A stretch of DNA of 64,000 nt from Dryocosmus kuriphilus (lineage: Eukaryota > Arthropoda > Insecta > Hymenoptera > Cynipidae): the NCBI GenBank assembly GCA_038277395.1, contig CM076189.1, positions 216,172,011-216,236,010 on the forward strand, in the 5' to 3' direction. Of this stretch, positions 48,001 to 62,165 are shown piece after piece. The notes below the pieces were generated by a model that searched no databases, was not told the origin of the DNA, and saw nothing but the letters and a program-made list of their open reading frames with translations. Within the stretch, counting starts at the first letter, position 1, and each line of letters opens with the position of its first letter. Position numbers and translations under genes: made by a program.

Positions 48001-51000
48001 AATCGGATTAGAAGGTACATTCTCTTTAGGATTCAAGGAAATAGGGATTTTCAGGAAAAATCGAGGAAACTACTTATATCACAATCTAAAATCAAATTCG
48101 TACTGAAATTAAATTACATCCATATTTTCAATTCTTGTATAGCCAATTCTTAAAATATCCACTTTTGAGTTTACCAATAATGCGACGCAGTTGTCTTCAC
48201 TGGAAAAGCACCACATGTTTTATCAATCGGATTAGAAGGTACATTCTGTTTAGGTTTCAAGGAAATAGGGATTTTCAGGAAAAATCGAGGAAACTACTTT
48301 ATATCACAATCTAAAATCAAATTCGTACTGAAATTAAATTACATCCATATTTTCAATTCTTGTATAGCCAATTCTTAAAATATCCACTTTTGAGTTTACC
48401 AATAATGCGACGCAGTTGTCTTCACTGGAAAAGCACCACATGTTTTATCAATCGGATTAGAAGGTACATTCTCTTTAGGTTTCAAGGAAATAGGGATTTT
48501 CAGGAAAAATCGAGGAAACTACTTTATATCACAATCTAAAATCAAATTCGTACTGAAATTAAATTACATCCATATTTTCAATTCTTGTATAGCCAATTCT
48601 TAAAATATCCACTTTTGAGTTTTACCAATAATGCGACGCAGTTGTCTTCACTGGAAAAGCACCACATGTTTTATCAATCGGATTAGAAGGTACATTCTCT
48701 TTATAGCCAATTCAAGGAAATAGGGAGTTTTTCAGGAAAAATCGAGGAAACTACTTTATATCACAATCTAAAATCAAATTCGTCGTACTGAAATTAAATT
48801 ACATCCATATTTTCAATTCTTGTATAGCCAATTCTTAAAATATCCACTTTTGAGTTTACCAATAATGCGACGCAGTTGTCTTCACTGGAAAAGCACCACA
48901 TGTTTTATCAATCGGATTAGAAGGTACATTCTCTTTAGGTTTCAAGGAAATAGGGATTTTCAGGAAAAATCGAGGAAACTACTTTATATCACAATCTAAA
49001 ATCAAATTCGTACTGAAATTAAATTACATCCATATTTTCAATTCTTGTATAGCCAATTCTTAAAATATCCACTTTTGAGTTTACCAATAATGCGACGCAG
49101 TTGTCTTCACTGGAAAAGCACCACATGTTTTATCAATCGGATTAGAAGGTACATTCTGTTTAGGATTCAAGGAAATAGGGATTTTCAGGAAAAATCGAGG
49201 AAACTACTGTATATCACAATCTAAAATCAAATTCGTACTGAAATTAAATTACATCCATATTTTCAATTCTTGTATAGCCAATTCTTAAAATATTCACTTT
49301 TGAGTTTACGAATAATGCGACGCAGTTGTCTTCACTGGAAAAGCACCACATGTTTTATCAATCGGATTAGAAGGTACATTCTCTTTAGGTTTCAAGGAAA
49401 TAGGGATTTTCAGGAAAAATCGAGGAAACTACTTTATATCACAATCTAAAATCAAATTCGTACTGAAATTAAATTACATCCATATTTTCAATTCTTGTAT
49501 AGCCAATTCTTAAAATATCCACTTTTGAGTTTACCAATAATGCGACGCAGTTGTCTTCACTGGAAAAGCACCACATGTTTTATCAATCGGATTAGAAGGT
49601 ACATTCTCTTTAGGTTTCAAGGAAATAGGGATTTTCAGGAAAAATCGAGGAAACTACTTTATATCACAATCTAAAATCAAATTCGTACTGAAATTAAATT
49701 ACATCCATATTTTCAATTCTTGTATAGCCAATTCTTAAAATATCCACTTTTGAGTTTACCAATAATGCGACGCAGTTGTCTTCACTGGAAAAGCACCACA
49801 TGTTTTATCAATCGGATTAGAAGGTACATTCTGTTTAGGATTCAAGGAAATAGGGATTTTCAGGAAAAATCGAGGAAACTACTTTATATCACAATCTAAA
49901 ATCAAATTCGTACTGAAATTAAATTACATCCATATTTTCAATTCTTGTATAGCCAATTCTTAAAATATCCACTTTTGAGTTTACCAATAATGCGACGCAG
50001 TTGTCTTCACTGGAAAAGCACCACATGTTTTATCAATCGGATTAGAAGGTACATTCTCTTTAGGTTTCAAGGAAATAGGGATTTTCAGGAAAAATCGAGG
50101 AAACTACTTTATATCACAATCTAAAATCAAATTCGTACTGAAATTAAATTAAATTACATCCATATTTTCAATTCTTGTATAGCCAATTCTTAAAATATCC
50201 ACTTTTGAGTTTACCAATAATGCGACGCAGTTGTCTTCACTGGAAAAGCACCACATGTTTTATCAATCGGATTAGAAGGTACATTCTCTTTAGGTTTCAA
50301 GGAAATAGGGATTTTCAGGAAAAATCGAGGAAACTACTTTATATCACAATCTAAAATCAAATTCGTACTGAAATTAAATTACATCCATATTTTCAATTCT
50401 TGTATAGCCAATTCTTAAAATATCCACTTTTGAGTTTACCAATAATGCGACGCAGTTGTCTTCACTGGAAAAGCACCACATGTTTTATCAATCGGATTAG
50501 AAGGTACATTCTGTTTAGGATTCAAGGAAATAGGGATTTTCAGGAAAAATCGAGGAAACTACTGTATATCACAATCTAAAATCAAATTCGTACTGAAATT
50601 AAATTACATCCATATTTTCAATTCTTGTATAGCCAATTCTTAAAATATCACTTTTGAGTTTACCAATAATGCGACGCAGTTGTCTTCACTGGAAAAGCAC
50701 CACATGTTTTATCAATCGGATTAGAAGGTACATTCTCTTTAGGTTTCAAGGAAATAGGGATTTTCAGGAAAAATCGAGGAAACTACTTTATATCACAATC
50801 TAAAATCAAATTCGTACTGAAATTAAATTACATCATATTTTCATATTTTCAATTCTTGTATAGCCAATTCTTAAAATATCCACTTTTGAGTTTACCAATA
50901 ATGCGACGCAGTTGTCTTCACTGGAAAAGCACCACATGTTTTATCAATCGGATTAGAAGGTACATTCTCTTTAGGTTTCAAGGAAATAGGGATTTTCAGG

Positions 51001-54000
51001 AAAAATCGAGGAAACTACTTTATATCACAATCTAAAATCAAATTCGTACTGAAATTAAATTACATCCATATTTTCAATTCTTGTATAGCCAATTCTTAAA
51101 ATATCCACTTTTGAGTTTACCAATAATGCGACGCAGTTGTCTTCACTGGAAAAGCACCACATGTTTTATCAATCGGATTAGAAGGTACATTCTGTTTAGG
51201 ATTCAAGGAAATAGGGATTTTCAGGAAAAATCGAGGAAACTACTGTATATCACAATCTAAAATCAAATTCGTACTGAAATTAAATTACATCCATATTTTC
51301 AATTCTTGTATAGCCAATTCTTAAAATATTCACTTTTGAGTTTACAATAATGCGACGCAGTTGTCTTCACTGGAAAAGCACCACATGTTTTATCAATCGG
51401 ATTAGAAGGTACATTCTCTTTAGGTTTCAAGGAAATAGGGATTTTCAGGAAAAATCGAGGAAACTACTTTATATCACAATCTAAAATCAAATTCGTACTG
51501 AAATTAAATTACATCCATATTTTCAATTCTTGTATAGCCAATTCTTAAAATATCCACTTTTGAGTTTACCAATAATGCGACGCAGTTGTCTTCACTGGAA
51601 AAGCACCACATGTTTTATCAATCGGATTAGAAGGTACATTCTCTTTAGGATTCAAGGAAATAGGGATTTTCAGGAAAAATCGAGGAAACTACTTTATATC
51701 ACAATCTAAAATCAAATTCGTACTGAAATTAAATTACATCCATATTTTCAATTCTTGTATAGCCAATTCTTAAAATATCACTTTTGAGTTTACCAATAAT
51801 GCGACGCAGTTGTCTTCACTGGAAAAGCACCACATGTTTTATCAATCGGATTAGAAGGTACATTCTCTTTAGGTTTCAAGGAAATAGGGATTTTCAGGAA
51901 AAATCGAGGAAACTACTTTATATCACAATCTAAAATCAAATTCGTACTGAAATTAAATTACATCCATATTTTCAATTCTTGTATAGCCAATTCTTAAAAT
52001 ATCCACTTTTGAGTTTACCAATAATGCGACGCAGTTGTCTTCACTGGAAAAGCACCACATGTTTTATCAATCGGATTAGAAGGTACATTCTCTTTAGGTT
52101 TCAAGGAAATAGGGATTTTCAGGAAAAATCGAGGAAACTACTTTATATCACAATCTAAAATCAAATTCGTACTGAAATTAAATTACATCCATATTTTCAA
52201 TTCTTGTATAGCCAATTCTTAAAATATCCACTTTTGAGTTTACCAATAATGCGACGCAGTTGTCTTCACTGGAAAAGCACCACATGTTTTATCAATCGGA
52301 TTAGAAGGTACATTCTCTTTAGGATTCAAGGAAATAGGGATTTTCAGGAAAAATCGAGGAAACTACTTTATATCACAATCTAAAATCAAATTCGTACTGA
52401 AATTAAATTACATCCATATTTTCAATTCTTGTATAGCCAATTCTTAAAATATCCACTTTTGAGTTTACCAATAATGCGACGCAGTTGTCTTCACTGGAAA
52501 AGCACCACATGTTTTATCAATCGGATTAGAAGGTACATTCTCTTTAGGTTTCAAGGAAATAGGGATTTTCAGGAAAAATCGAGGAAACTACTTTATATCA
52601 CAATCTAAAATCAAATTCGTACTGAAATTAAATTACATCCATATTTTCAATTCTTGTATAGCCAATTCTTAAAATATCCACTTTTGAGTTTACCAATAAT
52701 GCGACGCAGTTGTCTTCACTGGAAAAGCACCACATGTTTTATCAATCGGATTAGAAGGTACATTCTCTTTAGGTTTCAAGGAAATAGGGATTTTCAGGAA
52801 AAATCGAGGAAACTACTTTATATCACAATCTAAAATCAAATTCGTACTGAAATTAAATTACATCCATATTTTCAATTCTTGTATAGCCAATTCTTAAAAT
52901 ATCCACTTTTGAGTTTACCAATAATGCGACGCAGTTGTCTTCACTGGAAAAGCACCACATGTTTTATCAATCGGATTAGAAGGTACATTCTGTTTAGGAT
53001 TCAAGGAAATAGGGATTTTCAGGAAAAATCGAGGAAACTACTTTATATCACAATCTAAAATCAAATTCGTACTGAAATTAAATTACATCCATATTTTCAA
53101 TTCTTGTATAGCCAATTCTTAAAATATCCACTTTTGAGTTTACCAATAATGCGACGCAGTTGTCTTCACTGGAAAAGCACCACATGTTTTATCAATCGGA
53201 TTAGAAGGTACATTCTCTTTAGGTTTCAAGGAAATAGGGATTTTCAGGAAAAATCGAGGAAACTACTTTATATCACAATCTAAAATCAAATTCGTACTGA
53301 AATTAAATTACATCCATATTTTCAATTCTTGTATAGCCAATTCTTAAAATATCCACTTTTGAGTTTACCAATAATGCGACGCAGTTGTCTTCACTGGAAA
53401 AGCACCACATGTTTTATCAATCGGATTAGAAGGTACATTCTCTTTAGGTTTCAAGGAAATAGGGATTTTCAGGAAAAATCGAGGAAACTACTTTATATCA
53501 CAATCTAAAATCAAATTCGTACTGAAATTAAATTACATCCATATTTTCAATTCTTGTATAGCCAATTCTTAAAATATCCACTTTTGAGTTTACCAATAAT
53601 GCGACGCAGTTGTCTTCACTGGAAAAGCACCACATGTTTTATCAATCGGATTAGAAGGTACATTCTCTTTAGGATTCAAGGAAATAGGGATTTTCAGGAA
53701 AAATCGAGGAAACTACTTTATATCACAATCTAAAATCAAATTCGTACTGAAATTAAATTACATCCATATTTTCAATTCTTGTATAGCCAATTCTTAAAAT
53801 ATCCACTTTTGAGTTTACCAATAATGCGACGCAGTTGTCTTCACTGGAAAAGCACCACATGTTTTATCAATCGGATTAGAAGGTACATTCTCTTTAGGTT
53901 TCAAGGAAATAGGGATTTTCAGGAAAAATCGAGGAAACTACTTTATATCACAATCTAAAATCAAATTCGTACTGAAATTAAATTACATCCATATTTTCAA

Positions 54001-57000
54001 TTCTTGTATAGCCAATTCTTAAAATATCCACTTTTGAGTTTACCAATAATGCGACGCAGTTGTCTTCACTGGAAAAGCACCACATGTTTTATCATCGGAT
54101 TTAGAAGGTCTTCTTTAGGTTTCAAGGAAATAGGGATTTTCAGGAAAAATCGATCGAAAACTACTTTATATCACAATCTAAAATCAAATTCGTACTGAAA
54201 TTAAATTACATCCATATTTTCAATTCTTGTATAGCCAATTCTTAAAATATCCACTTTTGAGTTTACCAATAATGCGACGCAGTTGTCTTCACTGGAAAAG
54301 CACCACATGTTTTATCAATCGGATTAGAAGGTACATTCTCTTTAGGTTTCAAGGAAATAGGGATTTTCAGGAAAAATCGAGGAAACTACTTTATATCACA
54401 ATCTAAAATCAAATTCGTACTGAAATTAAATTACATCCATATTTTCAATTCTTGTATAGCCAATTCTTAAAATATCCACTTTTGAGTTTACCAATAATGC
54501 GACGCAGTTGTCTTCACTGGAAAAGCACCACATGTTTTATCAATCGGATTAGAAGGTACATTCTCTTTAGGTTTCAAGGAAATAGGGATTTTCAGGAAAA
54601 ATCGAGGAAACTACTTTATATCACAATCTAAAATCAAATTCGTACTGAAATTAAATTACATCCATATTTTCAATTCTTGTATAGCCAATTCTTAAAATAT
54701 CCACTTTTGAGTTTACCAATAATGCGACGCAGTTGTCTTCACTGGAAAAGCACCACATGTTTTATCAATCGGATTAGAAGGTACATTCTCTTTAGGTTTC
54801 AAGGAAATAGGGATTTTCAGGAAAAATCGAGGAAACTACTTTATATCACAATCTAAAATCAAATTCGTACTGAAATTAAATTACATCCATATTTTCAATT
54901 CTTGTATAGCCAATTCTTAAAATATCCACTTTTGAGTTTACCAATAATGCGACGCAGTTGTCTTCACTGGAAAAGCACCACATGTTTTATCATCAATCGG
55001 ATTAGAAGGTACATTCTCTTTAGGTTTCAAGGAAATAGGGATTTTCAGGAAAAATCGAGGAAACTACTTTATATCACAATCTAAAATCAAATTCGTACTG
55101 AAATTAAATTACATCCATATTTTCAATTCTTGTATAGCCAATTCTTAAAATATCCACTTTTGAGTTTACCAATAATGCGACGCAGTTGTCTTCACTGGAA
55201 AAGCACCACATGTTTTATCAATCGGATTAGAAGGTACATTCTCTTTAGGTTTCAAGGAAATAGGGATTTTCAGGAAAAATCGAGGAAACTACTTTATATC
55301 ACAATCTAAAATCAAATTCGTACTGAAATTAAATTACATCCATATTTTCAATTCTTGTATAGCCAATTCTTAAAATATCCACTTTTGAGTTTACCAATAA
55401 TGCGACGCAGTTGTCTTCACTGGAAAAGCACCACATGTTTTATCAATCGGATTAGAAGGTACATTCTCTTTAGGTTTCAAGGAAATAGGGATTTTCAGGA
55501 AAAATCGAGGAAACTACTTTATATCACAATCTAAAATCAAATTCGTACTGAAATTAAATTACATCCATATTTTCAATTCTTGTATAGCCAATTCTTAAAA
55601 TATCCACTTTTGAGTTTACCAATAATGCGACGCAGTTGTCTTCACTGGAAAAGCACCACATGTTTTATCAATCGGAGGGATTTTAGAAAAGGTACACAAT
55701 CTAAAATCAAATTCGTACTGAAATTAAATTACATCCATATTTTCTCTTTTAGGTTTCAAGGAAATAGGGATTTTCAGGAAAAATCAAGGAAATAGGGAGG
55801 AAACTACTTTATATCACAATCTAAAATCAAATTCGTACTGAAATTAAATTACATCCATATTTTCAATTCTTGTATAGCCAATTCTTAAAATATCCACTTT
55901 TGAGTTTACCAATAATGCGACGCAGTTGTCTTCACTGGAAAAGCACCACATGTTTTATCAATCGGATTAGAAGGTACATTCTCTTTAGGTTTCAAGGAAA
56001 TAGGGATTTTCAGGAAAAATCGAGGAAACTACTTTATATATCACAATCTAAAATCAAATTCGTACTGAAATTAAATTACATCCATATTTTCAATTCTTGT
56101 ATAGCCAATTCTTAAAATATCCACTTTTGAGTTTACCAATAATGCGACGCAGTTGTCTTCACTGGAAAAGCACCACATGTTTTATCAATCGGATTAGAAG
56201 GTACATTCTCTTTAGGTTTCAAGGAAATAGGGATTTTCAGGAAAAATCGAGGAAACTACTTTATATCACAATCTAAAATCAAATTCGTACTGAAATTAAA
56301 TTACATCCATATTTTCAATTCTTGTATAGCCAATTCTTAAAATATCCACTTTTGAGTTTACCAATAATGCGACGCAGTTGTCTTCACTGGAAAAGCACCA
56401 CATGTTTTATCAATCGGATTAGAAGGTACATTCTCTTTAGGTTTCAAGGAAATAGGGATTTTCAGGAAAAATCGAGGAAACTACATATTTTATATCACAA
56501 TCTAAAATCAAATTCGTACTGAAATTAAATTACATCCATATTTTCAATTCTTGTATAGCCAATTCTTAAAATATCCACTTTTGAGTTTACCAATAATGCG
56601 ACGCAGTTGTCTTCACTGGAAAAGCACCACATGTTTTATCAATCGGATTAGAAGGTACATTCTCTTTAGGTTTCAAGGAAATAGGGATTTTCAGGAAAAA
56701 TCGAGGAAACTACTTTATATCACAATCTAAAATCAAATTCGTACTGAAATTAAATTACATCCATATTTTCAATTCTTGTATAGCCAATTCTTAAAATATC
56801 CACTTTTGAGTTTACCAATAATGCGACGCAGTTGTCTTCACTGGAAAAGCACCACATGTTTTATCAATCGGATTAGAAGGTACATTCTCTTTTAGGTTTC
56901 AAGGAAATAGGGATTTTCGAGGAAACTACTTTATATCACAATCTAAAATCAAATTCGTACTGAAATTAAATTACACATCCATATTTTCAATTCTTGTATA

Positions 57001-60000
57001 GCCAATTCTTAAAATATCCACTTTTGAGTTTACCAATAATGCGACGCAGTTGTCTTCACTGGAAAAGCACCACATGTTTTATCAATCGGATTAGAAGGTA
57101 CATTCTCTTTAGGTTTCAAGGAAATAGGGATTTTCAGGAAAAATCGAGGAAACTACTTTATATCACAATCTAAAATCAAATTCGTACTGAAATTAAATTA
57201 CATCCATATTTTCAATTCTTGTATAGCCAATTCTTAAAATATCCACTTTTGAGTTTACCAATAATGCGACGCAGTTGTCTTCACTGGAAAAGCACCACAT
57301 GTTTTATCAATCGGATTAGAAGGTACATTCTCTTTAGGTTTCAAGGAAATAGGGATTTTCAGGAAAAATCGAGGAAACTACTTTATATCACAATCTAAAA
57401 TCAAATTCGTACTGAAATTAAATTACATCCATATTTTCAATTCTTGTATAGCCAATTCTTAAAATATCCACTTTTGAGTTTACCAATAATGCGACGCAGT
57501 TGTCTTCACTGGAAAAGCACCACATGTTTTATCAATCGGATTAGAAGGTACATTCTCTTTAGGATTTTCAGGAAAAATCAAGGAAACTACTTTATATCAC
57601 AATCTAAAATCAAATTCGTACTGAAATTAAATTACATCCATATTTTCAATTCTTGTATAGATTCTTTTTCACTTTTGAGTTTAAAAATGCGACGCAGTTG
57701 TCTTCACTGGAAAAGCAACTATCGGATTAGAAGGTACATTCTCTTTAGGTTTATTTTCAGAAAAATCGAGGAAACACATATCACAAAAATCAAATTCGTA
57801 CTGAAATTAAATTACATCCATATTTTCAATTCTTGTCTTGTTTAGCCAATTCTTAAAATATCCACTTTTGAGTTTACCAATAATGCGACGCAGTTGTCTT
57901 CACTGGAAAAGCACCACATGTTTTATCAATCGGATTAGAAGGTACATTCTCTTTAGGTTTCAAGGAAATAGGGATTTTCAGGAAAAATCGAGGAAACTAC
58001 TTTATATCACAATCTAAAATCAAATTCGTACTGAAATTAAATTACATCCATATTTTCAATTCTTGTATAGCCAATTCTTAAAATATCCACTTTTGAGTTT
58101 ACCAATAATGCGACGCAGTTGTCTTCACTGGAAAAGCACCACATGTTTTATCAATCGGATTAGAAGGTACATTCTCTTTAGGTTTCAAGGAAATAGGGAT
58201 TTTCAGGAAAAATCGAGGAAACTACTTTATATCACAATCTAAAATCAAATTCGTACTGAAATTAAATTACATTAAATTCTTGTATAGCCAATTCATCCAC
58301 TTTTAGTTTACCAATTGCGACGCAATTCAATCGGATTAGAAGGTACATTCTCTTTAGGATTCAAGGAAATAGGGATTTGTATCGAGGAAACTACAATTCT
58401 TCAAATTCGTAAATTAAATACCACAATTTTGAGCCAATTCTTAAAATATTCCACTTTTGAGTATTACCAATAATGCGACGCAGTTGTCTTCACTGGAAAA
58501 GCACCACATGTTTTATCAATCGGATTAGAAGGTACATTCTCTTTAGGTTTCAAGGAAATAGGGATTTTCAGGAAAAATCGAGGAAACTACTTTATATCAC
58601 AATCTAAAATCAAATTCGTACTGAAATTAAATTACATCCATATTTTCAATTCTTGTATAGCCAATTCTTAAAATATCCACTTTTGAGTTTACCAATAATG
58701 CGACGCAGTTGTCTTCACTGGAAAAGCACCACATGTTTTATCAATCGGATTAGAAGGTACATTCTCTTTAGGTTTCAAGGAAATAGGGATTTTCAGGAAA
58801 AATCGAGGAAACTACTTTATATCACAATCTAAAATCAAATTCGTACTGAAATTAAATTACATCCATATTTTCAATTCTTGTATAGCCAATTCTTAAAATA
58901 TCCACTTTTGAGTTTACCAATAATGCGACGCAGTTGTCTTCACTGGAAAAGCACCACATGTTTTATCAATCGGATTAGAAGGTACATTCTCTTTAGGTTT
59001 CAAGGAAATAGGGATTTTCAGGAAAAATCGAGGAAACTACTTTATATCACAATCTAAAATCAAATTCGTACTGAAATTAAATTACATCCATATTTTCAAT
59101 TCTTGTATAGCCAATTCTTAAAATATCCACTTTTGAGTTTACCAATAATGCGACGCAGTTGTCTTCACTGGAAAAGCACCACATGTTTTATCAATCGGAT
59201 TAGAAGGTACATTCTCTTTAGGTTTCAAGGAAATAGGGATTTTCAGGAAAAATCGAGGAAACTACTTTATATCACAATCTAAAATCAAATTCGTACTGAA
59301 ATTAAATTACATCCATATTTTCAATTCTTGTATAGCCAATTCTTAAAATATCCACTTTTGAGTTTACCAATAATGCGACGCAGTTGTCTTCACTGGAAAA
59401 GCACCACATGTTTTTTATCAATCGGATTAGAAGGTACATTCTGTTTAGGTTTCAAGGAAATAGGGATTTTCAGGAAAAATCGAGGAAACTACTTTATATG
59501 ACAATCTAAAATCAAATTCGTACTGAAATTAAATTACATCCATATTTTCAATTCTTGTATAGCCAATTCTTAAAATATCCACTTTTGAGTTTACCAATAA
59601 TGCGACGCAGTTGTCTTCACTGGAAAAGCACCACATGTTTTATCAATCGGATTAGAAGGTACATTCTCTTTAGGTTTCAAGGAAATAGGGATTTTCAGGA
59701 AAAATCGAGGAAACTACTTTATATCACAATCTAAAATCAAATTCGTACTGAAATTAAATTACATCCATATTTTCAATTCTTGTATAGCCAATTCTTAAAA
59801 TATCCACTTTTGAGTTTACCAATAATGCGACGCAGTGTCTTGACTGGAAAAGCACCACATGTTTTATCAATTGGATTGAAAGAGTGACGAACCCCAGAAG
59901 TAGGTGCATTCTTTTTAGGATTCAAGGAAATAGGGATTTTGAGGAAAAATCGAGGAAACTACTTTATATCACAATCTAAAATCAAATTCGTACTGAAATT

Positions 60001-60056
60001 AAATTACATTTATTTTTTCAAATCTTGTATAGACAATTCTTAAAATATCCACTTTC
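45095..60056. repeat. Satellite array 3: 225-bp monomer, about 66 copies over 15 kb
   Basis: Landmarks such as AATGCGACGCAGTTGTCTTC recur every 225 bp (for example 52701, 52926, 53151). Interior copies are near-identical. End copies (starting near 45.1 and 45.6 kb, and the last at 59.83 kb) are an older, longer form carrying 21 extra bases (GAAAGAGTGACGAACCTCAG..) after ATCGGATT. Minor variants (CATTCTGTTTAGGATTC, and ATTCACTTTTGAGTTTACGA) recur about every 9-10 monomers between 46.9 and 51.4 kb, indicating block duplication. Scrambled units occur at about 55.67-55.80, 57.56-57.86 and 58.27-58.45 kb. The 60-80-codon frames starting LYSQFLKYP lack ATG starts at their 5' end and stop in every unit; they are not genes. 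Confidence 0.97.
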
Positions 60057-61690
60057 AAGCAATGATTAGTCAAGAATTTATTTATCATTAATTTTTCATG
60101 AACTAAAAAGGCGATGGAACTGAGAGAAAATAAAAAATGTGCTAAGGGTCGTTCAAATATTACGTAAGCATGATTTTCGTTATTTGCTAACCCCCTCCCT
60201 TCCCGGCATGCTAACCTAATACTTAAATGGCCACTAATGAAGGTTCTGAAGTAAAAAGAAGTGTAAAAAGTGGTTGACTGACGTCAACTGAAAAAGATAC
60301 TTTTTTGGTAATTGGTAAAGCAATGTTTATTGTTATTAGTATTTTTATTATTATTCTCCTTTTTCCAAGAAAGACTACAAGCCGGTTAGTGAATGGATCG
60401 AGATGTTCTACAGTAACAAGCGTAACATGGCCAATTTGCAGTTTTTTCCAGAGAATTCTAGTTTTTGGGACCCGTTAACCAATCCGGTTTTAAGAGCCTT
60501 TGTCGTCTTCATACCTTCCATACCTTTCAAACTCCGTCAATGAAATGCCCATGCCTCATAAACGTCTCACCATTTACGAGTTGTTCCTTACAATATAAGT
60601 GTCTCAGTGAAAAGGTATCAGTTTCGCATAGTGTCCTAATTTTTTATTCGGCAAATTAATCATTTTTATTAGTTTTTAGTGATATAACACTTTCAAACAG
60701 TGTTTTCGACTGCTTAACCGTTAATAGATTTTTATATCAAAAGCATTCAATTGCATTCTCTTCAAGGCTTACTACTGATATTCAAAATTCATTCTATACA
60801 CAGTATAAGAGATTAAAAAAATAATTTAAAAAAGTTATTTTCAATAATTTAAAATGCCCGATAATATCCAAGATTCAGTTTAAGTTATTTTTTCTGATCC
60901 TGTCAAAATCTTCCTTCATTAATTACTTGTACTTCATTATTCTTAATTAATTTTGAAGGATATTTATATTGATTAATTATCTTTTTGGTTCCGTTAATTA
61001 ATACAATTTTTTATTTGAATTCCAACTAAAGAACTTTCAATCGGAAAGCATTAAAAACTGAGCGATTTCAAAATTTCACAATTTAAAAATGTGGTCGCAC
61101 AAAAAATTAATAATTGAAGCATTATTGCAAATTAAAATATTTTATGTTGTAAGTATTTAGGGATCTTCGATTCGAGATTCAAAAACTTCAGAGTAATAGC
61201 AGATGTTTAAAGTTGTTACACCTTAAAATATGTTTGAATAAAATTCAGCAAGATTTGTCTGAATTTAAGAAAAAATGATCTGTTTATAAGACCTCATTGT
61301 CTGGCTTTGAGAATTGGGCATTACACCCAAAAAGAGTTTTCTTTAAATTACTTCAATTATTCCTAAATCCTGAAAAATTTTACTGAAATTAATGCCGACC
61401 ATTTTAAGGTTCAATAATTTTAAATATTCGTTTTTACTATATTAAAATTTCAAACACTTAAACCACAAAAGTGCTTAGTTTGCGGCTTCTCACAATTTTC
61501 TATTAAAAATATTTTTAAATTTTAACATTAAAAATTAAAATTAAAATTATAATTGAGAAAAAGCGTATAAAATATAAACATTTCAAATGTTCTCTTTCAA
61601 AATTGATTAATTTGAGATTCTGAATATTCAGTACTTAACTAATTTGAATTTAAAAAATTTATAACTAAACCATTTAAAAGTATTATCAAC
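60057..61690. other. AT-rich intergenic DNA
   Basis: No gene supported. A stretch at about 60.14-60.21 kb (GGGTCGTTCAAATATTACGT, then CCCCCTCCC) looks like the end of a dispersed transposon, but no partner end was found. 61.21-61.31 kb shares words with the dispersed repeat at 34.76 kb. Confidence 0.5.
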
Positions 61691-62110
61691 AAAATTGTGA
61701 GATGTTAGTGATCCAAAAGAATTGGATTCAGTTAGTTATTAATTGAAAACAAATGTTTGAGCACACAGTGAGTGGATTTATTTATTCTGTAACAAATTAC
61801 GTAGATTCCTTGTAAAGAAGCAATTTACAATGAGAAAATTTATTTCTGTGGTTAATGTAAAATTATTTATGTGACAATTGAAGTAATAAAATTATTGAAA
61901 TCATACTGTGTAGATAATTCCTTGAAAGTAGTATATGGTTGAAAAATGATGAATTAAGATTGAGAAATAATTCTGTGAAATTCTGTTTTATATTCATTCT
62001 AAATTGATAGTTGAAATATAGATACATTTTTTTTTAATTAATACATTTTCAATTAATAAATAATTGACATCAATTCTTTTGGACCCTTTCCACCAACATC
62101 TCACAATTTT
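61691..62110. mobile_element. 420-bp inverted-repeat element
   Basis: The left end AAAATTGTGAGATGTTAGTG and right end (complement AAAATTGTGAGATGTTGGTG) begin about 70-bp inverted repeats (CCAAAAGAATTG, TTATTAATTGAAAA), with a short indel. No clear target duplication and no ORF. Confidence 0.7.
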
Positions 62111-62124
62111 ATTCTCGAGGGTCA

Positions 62125-62165
62125 ATAAAATATAATAAAATATAATAAAATAAAATAATACAATT
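62125..62165. repeat. (ATAAAATATA)n short tandem repeat
   Basis: Four or so imperfect copies of a 10-bp AT-rich unit at the edge of the preceding element. Confidence 0.7.

Noticed and set aside
45560..57845. Many 60-133-codon open frames of the LYSQFLKYPLLSLPIMRRS type in satellite 3
   Set aside because: They start at TTG, repeat with the 225-bp monomer and stop in each unit. They are by-products of the satellite, not a gene family.
35860..60056. CRISPR-like look of regularly spaced repeats
   Set aside because: The arrays are head-to-tail satellites with no unique spacers, in a eukaryotic genome with introns.
45095..60056. CENP-B-box-like site in the 225-bp monomer
   Set aside because: TTCGTACTGAAAT was examined; it lacks the conserved A and the CGGG part of the box.
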